64,000 bases of DNA from Hymenobacter translucens (lineage in GTDB: Bacteria > Bacteroidota > Bacteroidia > Cytophagales > Hymenobacteraceae): positions 62,001-126,000 of the forward strand of contig NZ_JAJERB010000009.1 in the NCBI RefSeq assembly GCF_020685205.1, written 5' to 3'. A program made the translations under genes and the position numbers. Positions 40,688 to 50,957 of this stretch are shown in pieces; the first letter of the stretch is position 1, and each line of letters starts with the position of its first letter. The notes under the pieces are model-generated. The model saw only the letters and a program-made list of their open reading frames with translations, did no database searches and was not told the DNA's origin.

Positions 40688-41458
40688 ATGATTCTGTACA
40701 AGACCGAAGAAGAAATAGAGCTCATCCGGGCCAGCGCGAAAGTGCTGGCTCAAGCCCACGGAGAAGTTGCGGGCCTGATCAAAGAAGGAGTTACAACGCG
40801 TGAGCTGGACCGCCGCGCCGAGGAGTTCATCAAGGATCATGGCGGGCAGCCTTCCTTCAAAGGGTATAACGATTTTCCGTTCAGCCTCTGCATCTCGCCC
40901 AACTCGGTCGTGGTGCACGGTTTTCCGAGTGACTACACGCTGAAAAGCGGCGATATCATCTCAGTAGACTGCGGGGTAAAGCTGAACGGGTACCACAGTG
41001 ACAGTGCCTACACTTACCCGGTCGGGGAGGTGGCTCCCGAAGTGCTCAGCTTGCTGGACTTCACCAAACGGTCCCTTTACCTGGGCATCGAGCAGGCAGT
41101 AGCCGGCAACCGGATGGGCGACATTGGCTATGCCATCCAGACCTCGGTTGAAAAGCAGGGGTATGGCGTCGTCCGGGAATTGGTGGGACACGGCATCGGT
41201 AAAAGCCTCCACGAGCGGCCGGAGGTTCCGAACTACGGTAAGCGTGGGGCGGGGCTAAAGCTGCAGACGGGTCTGGTGCTCGCCATCGAGCCGATGGTGA
41301 ACCTGGGTACCAAGCATGTGGTTCAGGAGAAGGATGGCTGGACTATCCGAACCAAGGACCTCAAGCCGTCGGCGCACTTCGAGCACACCGTGGTGATCAG
41401 AAAAGACAAGGCAGAAATTCTGACCTCGTTTGAATACATAGAAAAAGCCTTACAGTAG
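40688..41458 (+). CDS. map: Methionine aminopeptidase, type I
   Basis: 256 aa. Removes initiator methionine. Metal ligands are recognisable: SVDCGVKLNGYHSDSAYTYP (two Asp), GHGIGKSLHERPEVPNYG (His), and Glu in LAIEPMV and in the C-terminal FEHTVVI. It begins 2 bp after secY, as in many spc operons outside enterobacteria. Confidence 0.97.
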   Translation: MILYKTEEEIELIRASAKVLAQAHGEVAGLIKEGVTTRELDRRAEEFIKDHGGQPSFKGYNDFPFSLCISPNSVVVHGFPSDYTLKSGDIISVDCGVKLNGYHSDSAYTYPVGEVAPEVLSLLDFTKRSLYLGIEQAVAGNRMGDIGYAIQTSVEKQGYGVVRELVGHGIGKSLHERPEVPNYGKRGAGLKLQTGLVLAIEPMVNLGTKHVVQEKDGWTIRTKDLKPSAHFEHTVVIRKDKAEILTSFEYIEKALQ

Positions 41459-41462
41459 CCTT

Positions 41463-41681
41463 ATGGCCAAACAGTCCTCGATTGAGCAGGATGGAACGAT
41501 TCTGGAAGCCCTGTCCAACGCCATGTTTCGCGTGGAGCTGGAAAACGGACACCAGGTTATTGCGCACATCTCCGGAAAGATGCGCATGCACTACATCAAG
41601 ATTCTGCCTGGGGATAAGGTGAAGCTGGAAATGTCGCCCTACGACTTGTCAAAGGGCAGAATTGTTTACCGTTACAAATAA
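41463..41681 (+). CDS. infA: Translation initiation factor IF-1
   Basis: 72 aa OB-fold protein: AKQSSIEQDGTILEALSNAM, FRVELENGHQVIAHISGKMR and ILPGDKVKLEMSPYDLSKGR. Binds the 30S A site during initiation. It lies 4 bp after map, before rpmJ. Confidence 0.98.
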   Translation: MAKQSSIEQDGTILEALSNAMFRVELENGHQVIAHISGKMRMHYIKILPGDKVKLEMSPYDLSKGRIVYRYK

Positions 41682-41690
41682 CCCGACGAC

Positions 41691-41807
41691 ATGAAAGTCA
41701 AAACATCGGTCAAAAAGCGCAGCGTTGACTGTAAGCTGGTTCGCCGCAACGGCAAGCTGTACGTCATCAACAAGAAGAACCCCCGCTACAAGCAGCGTCA
41801 GGGTTAA
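41691..41807 (+). CDS. rpmJ: 50S ribosomal protein L36, zinc-free form
   Basis: 38 aa, ATG at 41691. MKVKTSVKKRSVDCKLVRRN and YVINKKNPRYKQRQG follow the L36 pattern. Of the usual zinc ligands (three Cys and one His) only one Cys remains; the others are Ser, Asn and Tyr, so zinc is not bound. In its normal place between infA and rpsM. Confidence 0.96.
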   Translation: MKVKTSVKKRSVDCKLVRRNGKLYVINKKNPRYKQRQG

Positions 41808-41827
41808 TCAGACTTTTTTCTAAACAC

Positions 41828-42205
41828 ATGGCTCGTATTGCAGGGGTAGATATCCCGGACAACAAGCGCGGCGAAATCGCCCTGACGTACATTTTTGGTA
41901 TCGGCCGCTCTTCGGCCCAGAAGATCCTTCTCCAGGCCGGCATCGACCTGAGCAAGAAGGTGAAGGACTGGACGGAAGCAGAAGCCGGTGAAATCCGTGC
42001 CATCATCGCGGCGCAGCATAAGACCGAAGGCGTTCTGCGCTCCGAGGTTCAGCTAAACATCAAGCGTCTGATGGACATTGGTTCGTACCGTGGTCTGCGT
42101 CACCGCAAAGGTCTGCCGGTTCGCGGTCAGCGCACCAAGAACAACTCCCGTACCCGCAAGGGCAAGCGGAAGACGGTAGCCAACAAGAAGAAGGCTACTA
42201 AATAA
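41828..42205 (+). CDS. rpsM: 30S ribosomal protein S13
   Basis: 125 aa. ARIAGVDIPDNKRGEIALTY, then IGSYRGLRHRKGLPVRGQRT and NNSRTRKGKRKTVANKKKAT. Contacts P-site tRNA and the 50S subunit. Starts the alpha-operon segment. Confidence 0.98.
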   Translation: MARIAGVDIPDNKRGEIALTYIFGIGRSSAQKILLQAGIDLSKKVKDWTEAEAGEIRAIIAAQHKTEGVLRSEVQLNIKRLMDIGSYRGLRHRKGLPVRGQRTKNNSRTRKGKRKTVANKKKATK

Positions 42206-42281
42206 ACAGTAGCGGAAATCGACACCCTGCCGGAAGCTCCGGGCGGGTGTCAACACCTTCCGCATTTTTTGCGATAACCAG

Positions 42282-42674
42282 ATGGCACAAAAAAGAAAAG
42301 ACAAAGCCAAGAAGCGCATTGTCGTTGTTGAGCAGGTTGGGCAGGTTCACATCCGCGCCTCCTTCAACAATATCATCATCTCCGTCACCAACATGAACGG
42401 CCAGGTAATCTCCTGGGCTTCGGCTGGTAAGATGGGCTTCAAGGGTTCAAAGAAAAACACGCCTTACGCAGCCCAGATGGCTGCTACGGACTGCGCCAAA
42501 GTTGCCCACGACCTGGGTATGCGCAAAGCCGAAGTATTCGTGAAAGGACCGGGCGCTGGCCGTGAGTCAGCCATCCGTACCCTCCAAAACGTGGGTATTG
42601 AGGTAACAACCATCCGCGACGTAACGCCGCTGCCGCACAACGGCTGCCGCCCACCTAAGCGTCGTCGCGTCTGA
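42282..42674 (+). CDS. rpsK: 30S ribosomal protein S11
   Basis: 130 aa. VHIRASFNNIIISVTNMNGQ, SWASAGKMGFKGSKKNTPYA and the C-terminal VTPLPHNGCRPPKRRRV are typical of the platform protein S11. Confidence 0.98.
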   Translation: MAQKRKDKAKKRIVVVEQVGQVHIRASFNNIIISVTNMNGQVISWASAGKMGFKGSKKNTPYAAQMAATDCAKVAHDLGMRKAEVFVKGPGAGRESAIRTLQNVGIEVTTIRDVTPLPHNGCRPPKRRRV

Positions 42675-42805
42675 TATACTGAACTGGTGGGCCTTGTTGC
42701 CTGCCCCTGGTGTCGGGTTTCTGATGCGGCTCTTGCCCCTGGCAAGGTCCATCCGAGAGGCCCGACACGCGTGGTTCAACCCCTGCAAAACTCAACATCC
42801 CCGAA

Positions 42806-43411
42806 ATGGCACGTTATACCGGTCCTAAAACCAAGATTGCTCGTCGTTTTGCTGAGCCGATCTTCGGTCCGAGCAAGGCGCTCAACAAAAAGAATTATCC
42901 TCCCGGCCAGCACGGTCGCGGCCGCCGCAAAAAGCAGTCGGAATACGCTGTGCAGCTGATGGAGAAGCAGAAGGTGAAGTACATGTACGGCATCCTGGAA
43001 AAGCAATTCGAAAACCTTTTCCACAAGGCTGCTGCCCTGCCCGGCATCACCGGCGACAACCTGCTGGCCCTGCTCGAGTCGCGTCTCGACAACACGGTGT
43101 ACCGTCTGGGGGTAGCCCCGACCCGCCGTGCTGCTCGTCAGCTCGTTCTGCACAAGCACATCACCGTGAACGGCGAAGTAGTAAACATCGCTTCCTACAA
43201 GCTTCGCGCTGGCGACGTGGTTGGGGTTCGCGAGAAGTCCAAGTCGCTGGAAGCTATTACCACTAGCCTGAGCGCCCGCAATGCCCGCGCTTTCGCCTGG
43301 CTGGAGTGGGACAGCAAAGAATTGGTGGGCAAGTTCCTGAACGCCCCCTCGCGTGACCTGATTCCGGAGAAAATCACGGAGCAGCTCATCGTCGAGCTTT
43401 ACTCGAAGTAA
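42806..43411 (+). CDS. rpsD: 30S ribosomal protein S4
   Basis: 201 aa. ARYTGPKTKIARRFAEPIFG, then YPPGQHGRGRRKKQSEYAVQ and the S4 RNA-binding domain LESRLDNTVYRLGVAPTRRA. The N-terminal zinc cysteines of some S4 proteins are absent. Followed by a strong hairpin before rpoA. Confidence 0.98.
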   Translation: MARYTGPKTKIARRFAEPIFGPSKALNKKNYPPGQHGRGRRKKQSEYAVQLMEKQKVKYMYGILEKQFENLFHKAAALPGITGDNLLALLESRLDNTVYRLGVAPTRRAARQLVLHKHITVNGEVVNIASYKLRAGDVVGVREKSKSLEAITTSLSARNARAFAWLEWDSKELVGKFLNAPSRDLIPEKITEQLIVELYSK

Positions 43412-43413
43412 TT

Positions 43414-43445
43414 GGCGTCCCGGCTTTCTGGCCGGGACGTTTCTT
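43414..43445 (+). terminator. Hairpin between rpsD and rpoA
   Basis: Perfect 9-bp stem CGTCCCGGC / GCCGGGACG around TTTCTG, followed by TTTCTTCG. The T tract is weak, so it may attenuate transcription or protect an mRNA end rather than fully terminate. Confidence 0.65.
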
Positions 43446-43482
43446 CGAATTTCTTTTTTTGTTTGTTTCTAACGCCCCACTT

Positions 43483-44472
43483 ATGTCAATCTTAGCTTTT
43501 CAAATGCCGGAGAAGGTTGTGATGGAGAAATCCGATGACTTCTACGGAACATTTGAATTTAAACCGCTGGAGAAAGGCTACGGCGTCACGATCGGCAACG
43601 CATTGCGCCGTATCCTGCTGTCGTCGCTGGAGGGCTATGCCATCACGTCGGTCCGCACGCCCAGCGTGCTGCACGAGTTCACCACCATCGAGGGTGTGAT
43701 CGAGGACATGTCCGAAATCATCCTGAACCTGAAGATGGTGCGCTTCAAGAAGATCAGCGACGCCATTGAGGACAAGATCACCGTCCGCATCAAAGGCCAG
43801 GAGACCTTCACGGCCGGCGACATCAACAAATTCACCAACGGCTTCCAGGTTCTGAATTCGGATCTGGTGATCTGCAACGTGGACCCCAGCGTTGAGCTGG
43901 AGTTCGAGTTTACCGTGCAGAAAGGCCGTGGCTACGTACCGGCCGAGGAAAACAAGCCCGCCGACCAGGTATTTGGTCAGATTGCCATCGACGCCATCTT
44001 CACGCCCATCAAGAACGTGAAGTACAGCATCGAGAACACCCGCGTCGAGCAGAAGACCGACTACGAGAAGCTGCTCATCGAAATTCAGACCGACGGCTCG
44101 ATTCACCCCGAGGACGCGCTGAAGGGTGCCGCCAACATTCTGATTCAGCACTTCATGCTGTTCTCCGACAACACGATGACCTTCGAGACGGCCAAGGCTG
44201 AGGAAGAGGAGACCGTGGACGAGGAGACCCTGCACATGCGCAAGGTCCTCAAGACCCCGCTGGCCGACATGGACCTGAGTGTGCGCGCCTACAACTGCCT
44301 CAAGGCAGCCGATATCAAAACCCTCGGTGACCTGGTGCAGCTGGACATGAGCGACATGATGAAGTTCCGCAACTTCGGTAAGAAGTCGCTGACCGAGCTG
44401 GAGAACCTGGTAGAGGAGAAGGGCCTGACCTTTGGCATGGACCTCGGCAAGTACCGCCTCGAAGAAGATTAG
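43483..44472 (+). CDS. rpoA: RNA polymerase alpha subunit
   Basis: 329 aa from the ATG at 43483; an upstream in-frame TTG would run into the spacer. The N-terminal dimerisation domain has FEFKPLEKGYGVTIGNALRR and LLSSLEGYAITSVR; the C-terminal domain has LSVRAYNCLKAADIKTLGDL and MKFRNFGKKSLTELENLVEE, which contacts DNA UP elements and activators. It is bounded by hairpins on both sides. Confidence 0.97.
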   Translation: MSILAFQMPEKVVMEKSDDFYGTFEFKPLEKGYGVTIGNALRRILLSSLEGYAITSVRTPSVLHEFTTIEGVIEDMSEIILNLKMVRFKKISDAIEDKITVRIKGQETFTAGDINKFTNGFQVLNSDLVICNVDPSVELEFEFTVQKGRGYVPAEENKPADQVFGQIAIDAIFTPIKNVKYSIENTRVEQKTDYEKLLIEIQTDGSIHPEDALKGAANILIQHFMLFSDNTMTFETAKAEEEETVDEETLHMRKVLKTPLADMDLSVRAYNCLKAADIKTLGDLVQLDMSDMMKFRNFGKKSLTELENLVEEKGLTFGMDLGKYRLEED

Positions 44473-44480
44473 CTTTTTTA

Positions 44481-44538
44481 ATGTGCTGACCGGAATGATG
44501 TGCAAGCCGCACGCGTTCGGGTCAGCACATTTCTTTTT
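44481..44538 (+). terminator. Strong terminator after rpoA
   Basis: Stem ATGTGCTGACC / GGTCAGCACAT with a large structured loop, followed by TTCTTTTTT. It separates rpoA from rplQ. Confidence 0.85.
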
Positions 44539-44639
44539 TACATTTTTTCACAGATGCGCCCTCGGGGCGGGGGTTCAAATGAGGCTTTTGCCCGCCGTGG
44601 TTCCCGTCCGCAAGCACATCACTTTAACTTCTTTGTCCG

Positions 44640-45209
44640 ATGAGACACGGTAAAAAAATCAACCACCTGGGCCGTACCGCCGCCCACCGCAACGCGATGC
44701 TGTCCAATATGGCTTCGTCGCTGATCATGCACAAGCGCATCTCGACGACGGTAGCCAAGGCCAAGGCCCTGCGCAAGTTCGTTGAGCCCCTGCTCACCAA
44801 AGCCAAGAGCGACACGACCCACTCCCGCCGTATGGTCTTCTCGACCCTGCAGGACAAGGAGTCAATCAAGGAGCTGTTCGGTGAAGTGGCAGGCCGCATT
44901 GCCAACCGTCCCGGTGGCTACACCCGCATCCTGAAGCTGAGCGAGAATCGTCTGGGCGACAACGCCGAGCTGTGCATCATTGAGCTGGTGGATTACAACG
45001 AAACCCTGCTCGAGACGAAAGCCGCCGGCGAAGCCAAGGCTACGACCCGTCGTTCGCGCGGCAAGAAGAAAGCTGCTCCCGCCGTTGGTGGCGAGGCTGT
45101 AGCTCCTGCTGCCGTAGTAGAAGCTTCGGCTCCGGAAGACACCCCGACTACCACGGTAGCCGAGGGCGAAAGCCGCGACGAAGCCAAGAGCGAAGAAGCT
45201 GCTTCGTAA
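44640..45209 (+). CDS. rplQ: 50S ribosomal protein L17 with long C-terminal tail
   Basis: 189 aa; E. coli L17 has 127. RHGKKINHLGRTAAHRNAML, ANRPGGYTRILKLSENRLGD and AELCIIELVDYNE are the conserved core. About 60 further residues are rich in Ala, Glu, Lys and Thr (RRSRGKKKAAPAVGGEAVAP, then an acidic end) and probably disordered. Tails of this kind are frequent in the phylum. Confidence 0.96.
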   Translation: MRHGKKINHLGRTAAHRNAMLSNMASSLIMHKRISTTVAKAKALRKFVEPLLTKAKSDTTHSRRMVFSTLQDKESIKELFGEVAGRIANRPGGYTRILKLSENRLGDNAELCIIELVDYNETLLETKAAGEAKATTRRSRGKKKAAPAVGGEAVAPAAVVEASAPEDTPTTTVAEGESRDEAKSEEAAS

Positions 45210-45230
45210 TTCGAAGCTCTGCTTTTATAG

Positions 45231-45268
45231 AAAAGGGAGGTACCGCAAGGTGCCTCCCTTTTTTTTTG
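45231..45268 (+). terminator. Terminator after rplQ
   Basis: GGGAGGTACC, loop GCAA, GGTGCCTCCC, followed by a run of T. Ends the ribosomal protein region. Confidence 0.92.
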
Positions 45269-45403
45269 CCTTCGCAAGGCCTATCCGGGGGAGTTTACTT
45301 AAAGGGGTGAGGTCGGAGCTAATTTTTTTACCTTGCGCCGCCTTCGCGCCCCGGCCGGAGCTTCTCAACACTTCCCTTTTCAACCAACCTCATTCTTTCC
45401 ACT

Positions 45404-46675
45404 ATGAGCATCATTGCCTCCATTCACGCCCGCCAGATTTTTGATTCCCGGGGTAACCCGACCGTAGAAGTCGACGTGACGACCGATACCGGCGTCGTAG
45501 GCCGCGCGGCGGTGCCCTCGGGCGCCAGCACCGGCAAGCACGAAGCCGTGGAGCTGCGCGACGACGACAAGTCCATGTACATGGGTAAGGGCGTGCTGAA
45601 GGCCGTGGAAAACGTGAACAGCACCATCGCCGAAGAGCTGATCGGCTTCTCGGTGTACGAACAGGGCCTGCTCGACAAGATCATGCTGGAGCTGGATGGC
45701 ACGCCCAACAAGGCGAACCTGGGTGCCAACGCCATCCTGGGCGTTTCGCTTGCCGTGGCCCGGGCCGCGGCCCAGGAAGCCGGCATGCCGCTGTACCGCT
45801 ATGTGGGCGGCGTGGGTGCTACTACCCTGCCCGTGCCGATGATGAACATCCTGAACGGCGGCTCCCACGCCGACAACTCCATCGACTTCCAGGAGTTCAT
45901 GATCATGCCGGTGGGCGCCGCTTCCTTCTCGGAAGCCCTGCGCTGGGGTACCGAGATTTTCCACCACCTCAAGAATGTGCTGAAAAAGCAGGGCCTGAGC
46001 ACCAACGTCGGCGACGAAGGCGGCTTTGCCCCCAACATCAAGTCGAACGAGGAGGCTATCAAGGTAGTGCTGCAGGCTATTGAGACGGCCGGCTACCGCC
46101 CGGGCGAAGACGTGTTGATTGCCATGGACGCCGCTACGTCGGAGTTCTACGAGAACGGGCAGTACCACTTCAAGAAAAGCACCGGTGACAAGCTCACCTC
46201 GTCGGAGATGGTAAGCTTCTGGGCTGATTGGGCCAAGAAGTACCCCATCATCAGCATTGAGGACGGCATGGATGAGGACGACTGGGCCGGTTGGAAGCAG
46301 CTCACCGAAAGCCTGGGCAGCACCACCCAGCTGGTAGGCGACGACCTGTTCGTGACCAACGTGAACCGTCTGCAGCGCGGCATCGACGAGAAGATTGCCA
46401 ACTCCATCCTGATCAAGGTAAACCAGATCGGCACGCTTACCGAAACCATCGACGCCATCAACCTGGGCCGCCGCAACGGCTACAAGAGCATCATGAGCCA
46501 CCGCTCGGGCGAAACGGAGGACAACACCATTGCCGACCTGGCCGTGGCCCTGAACACCGGCCAGATCAAGACCGGCTCGGCTTCGCGCTCCGACCGGATG
46601 GCCAAGTACAACCAGCTGCTGCGCATCGAGGAGGAGCTGGGCGAAATTGCCTACTTCCCCGGCCGCAAAATGTAG
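45404..46675 (+). CDS. eno: Enolase
   Basis: 423 aa. Interconverts 2-phosphoglycerate and phosphoenolpyruvate. ARQIFDSRGNPTVEVDV, GGSHADNSIDFQEFMIMPVG, VGDEGGFAPN, SIEDGMDEDDW and the signature ILIKVNQIGTLTETIDAI followed by SHRSGETEDNTIADLAVAL are intact, including the catalytic Lys and metal-binding Asp/Glu. A single-gene unit with its own terminator. Confidence 0.98.
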   Translation: MSIIASIHARQIFDSRGNPTVEVDVTTDTGVVGRAAVPSGASTGKHEAVELRDDDKSMYMGKGVLKAVENVNSTIAEELIGFSVYEQGLLDKIMLELDGTPNKANLGANAILGVSLAVARAAAQEAGMPLYRYVGGVGATTLPVPMMNILNGGSHADNSIDFQEFMIMPVGAASFSEALRWGTEIFHHLKNVLKKQGLSTNVGDEGGFAPNIKSNEEAIKVVLQAIETAGYRPGEDVLIAMDAATSEFYENGQYHFKKSTGDKLTSSEMVSFWADWAKKYPIISIEDGMDEDDWAGWKQLTESLGSTTQLVGDDLFVTNVNRLQRGIDEKIANSILIKVNQIGTLTETIDAINLGRRNGYKSIMSHRSGETEDNTIADLAVALNTGQIKTGSASRSDRMAKYNQLLRIEEELGEIAYFPGRKM

Positions 46676-46697
46676 CCGGCGGCATTTCCGATACGCT

Positions 46698-46734
46698 AAC
46701 GGTACCGTTGCCTTCGGGCGGCGGTACCGTTTTT
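46698..46734 (+). terminator. Terminator after eno
   Basis: ACGGTACCG and CGGTACCGT arms around a TTCG loop stem, then TTTTT. Confidence 0.88.
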
Positions 46735-46816
46735 CGTTGGTGGCCGGTTGGCCTGAAATGCTGATATTTGTCAGAGGCTGCGGCAAGGCAGCCAGTTTCG
46801 AGCTCGAGCCTTATAA

Positions 46817-46902
46817 GTTGTCCGTTATCAGTTGTTAGTTGTCAGAGCTACCCTAGTGACTGACGCCTAACAACGGACAACTAACAACGAACAACCCATA
46901 AC
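46817..46902 (+). repeat. Inverted pair of heptamer repeats before the DivIC-like gene
   Basis: Left side: four exact 7-bp units GTTGTCC, GTTATCA, GTTGTTA, GTTGTCA (46817-46844). Right side: five 7-bp units ending in AAC (TAACAAC, GGACAAC, TAACAAC, GAACAAC, CCATAAC; 46868-46902). The two sides are roughly complementary, with a 23-bp centre, and the array stops 3 bp before the ATG. Confidence 0.8.
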
Positions 46903-46905
46903 CCG

Positions 46906-47226
46906 ATGATGCGCCCATCCGACCTTTTCGCCTACGTGCCCCGCTTTCTGCGCAGCTTCTACTTTCTGGCCGGCCTGGGCTTTCTGATCTGGATGTTCGT
47001 GTTCGACGCCAACGACTTCGTGAAGCAGTACGAGATGTACGACCAGTGGCGGGAACTGGAAGGCGACAAAGAACACTATCTGGGCGAAATCGACAAGGTG
47101 AAGAAGGACCGGGCCGAGTTGCTCAGCTCCCCGGAGCTGCTGGAGAAGTTTGCCCGGGAGAAGTACATCATGAAGCGTCCGAGCGAGGACGTGTTCATCC
47201 TGGTGCCCCAGCAGGAAGCCGAGTGA
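46906..47226 (+). CDS. Septum formation initiator family protein (FtsB/DivIC-like)
   Basis: 106 aa. Short cytoplasmic N-terminus, one membrane span (FYFLAGLGFLIWMFVF, residues about 18-33), then a coiled coil (EGDKEHYLGEIDKVKKDRAE) and the FtsB/DivIC-type end LEKFAREKYIMKRPSEDVFI. It belongs to the FtsB-FtsL-FtsQ divisome complex that activates septal peptidoglycan synthesis. Two adjacent ATGs (46906 and 46909) are possible starts. The stop overlaps the next gene. Confidence 0.85.
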   Translation: MMRPSDLFAYVPRFLRSFYFLAGLGFLIWMFVFDANDFVKQYEMYDQWRELEGDKEHYLGEIDKVKKDRAELLSSPELLEKFAREKYIMKRPSEDVFILVPQQEAE

Positions 47227-47675
47227 GGCGCTTACCGGTCCTAGCGCTGCGGGCGCTGCTGCTGGCGCTGATGGTGCTGGCGCCACTCACCCCGGTACCG
47301 GCTTCGCCCACCCTCACCCAGGCCCAATTGGCCCGGCAGTTTCTGCTTTACATCCTGCGCGCCGAGTACCGCCACGCCTACGCCCTGATGGCCCCGGAAT
47401 TCAGCGCCAACGTGCCCCTGACCCGGTTTCAGGCCTCGGCCCGCCCGCTTCACGCCCAGGGTCAACGGTTCGGTAGCACCATTGCCCTCTATAAGCTGGG
47501 ACTGCGCAGCAACGGCAGCGGCCGGCCCCGCTATTTCTACTCGTTTACCTTCCGGGCCGACACGCTCAAAAGCAAGCCCCAGGTTCAGCTTGACGTCAGC
47601 TTCCGCGACTCCGTGGCTACCCGCATCCTGAGCTTTGGGATGATACCCGCCCCGCAAAGCAAGCCCCGGAAATAG
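47223..47675 (+). CDS. Small secreted protein of unknown function
   Basis: 150 aa from a GTG at 47223 that overlaps the preceding stop (GTGA). A signal peptide (PVLALRALLLALMVLAPLTP) is followed by FLLYILRAEYRHAYALMAPE and a beta-rich remainder ending in ILSFGMIPAP. The helix-then-sheet pattern resembles NTF2-like/DUF3887-type domains, but I do not recognise a specific family. It is coupled to the DivIC-like gene. Confidence 0.6.
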   Translation: MRRLPVLALRALLLALMVLAPLTPVPASPTLTQAQLARQFLLYILRAEYRHAYALMAPEFSANVPLTRFQASARPLHAQGQRFGSTIALYKLGLRSNGSGRPRYFYSFTFRADTLKSKPQVQLDVSFRDSVATRILSFGMIPAPQSKPRK

Positions 47676-47686
47676 GCGCCCCGACG

Positions 47687-48889
47687 CTACTGCGGGAAGG
47701 AAATCTTGCCCAGCGCCACCGCCGGCACCGCCTGCCGGCCCCGGCCGATGGCGAAGGGGGTGCCCGCCAGCGTCTCATTAGCCAGCACCGCAAACAGCAG
47801 GGCTTCTTTAGCGTCGGGCAGGATGCCCAAATCATCCGTGGTACCGAACCGACAGCCGGGCAGCTCCGCCTGGAGCTCCCGCATCAGCAGCGCGTTGTGC
47901 AGGCCGCCCCCGCTTACATACACGGCCAGGTACGGCTGCGGACCGGCGTGCTGCTTTAAAGCATCGGCCACGCCCCGGGCACTGAGCCGGGTCAGGGTAG
48001 CCAGCAGGTCGGGGGCTGAAAGGCCGGTCGTGTTGCTTTGCTGCTGCGCCCGCTGCAGGTACTCCGGGCTGAACAGCTCGGGGCCGGTGGTCTTCGGCAG
48101 CGGTGCCGCGAAAAACGGATGCCGCAGCAGCTCCGTGAGCAGAGCATCCGAAACCCGGCCCTGACTGGCGAGCAGGCCGCCCTCATCGTAGCTCCGGCCG
48201 GGGTAATGCGCCCGTACGCAGGCATCGAGCAGGGTATTGGCCGGGCCGGCGTCGGTGCTGAAGACAGCAGCAGGGTCGAGGGAGCCGGGCAGAAAGGTGA
48301 AGTTGGCAATGCCGCCCAGGTTCAGCAGCACGCGGTCCTGGCCGGGCTCCGAGAAAATCAGAAAGTCGCCATACACAGCCAGCGGGGCTCCTTCACCGCC
48401 GGCAGCCACGTGCTTCTGCCGGAAGTCACTGAGCGTGATGATGCCGGTCTTCACGGCCAGGTGGTCGGCGTCGCCAAGCTGTAGGGTGGCGTTCGGCCAG
48501 TCGGGCAGGTTGTGCTGGTGGCGGGGCGCGTGAAAAACCGTCTGCCCGTGGCTGGCAATGGCATCTACTTCCGCCGGCTTCACCTGCCACCGGTCCAGGC
48601 AGTCGAGCACCATCGTGCCGTGCAGGGTGCCCAGCCAGGCGTGGAGCAGGGTCAGGTGCTGCAGCTCCACCTGCTCCCGGGCAAACACCCGGCGGATCTG
48701 CTGGCGCTGCTCGTCGGAATAGGGGAAGGTGGCGAACTGCTCGATCTGCACCCGCGTGGCGGCCCCGTGGCCTTCGAGCCGGCACAAAGCCACATCCAGG
48801 CCGTCGAGCGACGTCCCCGACATCAGCCCCACAATCCGCCGGGCGGGCTTCTGCGCAATGCTGAAGAGGCGGGTGAGGCTGGAATTCAC
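47687..48889 (-). CDS. anmK: Anhydro-N-acetylmuramic acid kinase
   Basis: 400 aa. Phosphorylates and opens 1,6-anhydroMurNAc released in cell-wall recycling, giving MurNAc-6-P. RIVGLMSGTSLDGLDVALCR (phosphate binding), NLGGIANFTFLPG and DAGPANTLLDACVR are diagnostic. Converges with the small secreted protein gene. No murQ or nagZ is adjacent. Confidence 0.95.
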   Translation of the reverse strand: MNSSLTRLFSIAQKPARRIVGLMSGTSLDGLDVALCRLEGHGAATRVQIEQFATFPYSDEQRQQIRRVFAREQVELQHLTLLHAWLGTLHGTMVLDCLDRWQVKPAEVDAIASHGQTVFHAPRHQHNLPDWPNATLQLGDADHLAVKTGIITLSDFRQKHVAAGGEGAPLAVYGDFLIFSEPGQDRVLLNLGGIANFTFLPGSLDPAAVFSTDAGPANTLLDACVRAHYPGRSYDEGGLLASQGRVSDALLTELLRHPFFAAPLPKTTGPELFSPEYLQRAQQQSNTTGLSAPDLLATLTRLSARGVADALKQHAGPQPYLAVYVSGGGLHNALLMRELQAELPGCRFGTTDDLGILPDAKEALLFAVLANETLAGTPFAIGRGRQAVPAVALGKISFPQ

Positions 48890-48970
48890 GGTGGACGCGG
48901 GTATGATCAGGGAAATTGCAGTCTGGGAAGGCGGTTGGACAGCTGGCCGTACAGTCAGCCGGAGCGTAGG

Positions 48971-50836
<1,866 letters not shown>

Positions 50837-50917
50837 AAAGAGGGTCAGACGAAGGCGGCGGGGCGCCCGGTAAGCAAAGCGTCCGCGCGGGTAGATGGAG
50901 TAGGCGCGGACGGACTG

Positions 50918-50925
50918 CAAAAGTA
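50918..50925 (-). promoter_or_regulatory. -7 element for hscA
   Basis: On the minus strand TACTTTTG matches TAnnTTTG and is followed by CAGTCCG. It lies about 80 bp before the hscA ATG. The -33 half is not clear. Confidence 0.45.
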
Positions 50926-50957
50926 CGCAAGAAAGCCGGGGTAGGAGGGCCGGCTGC

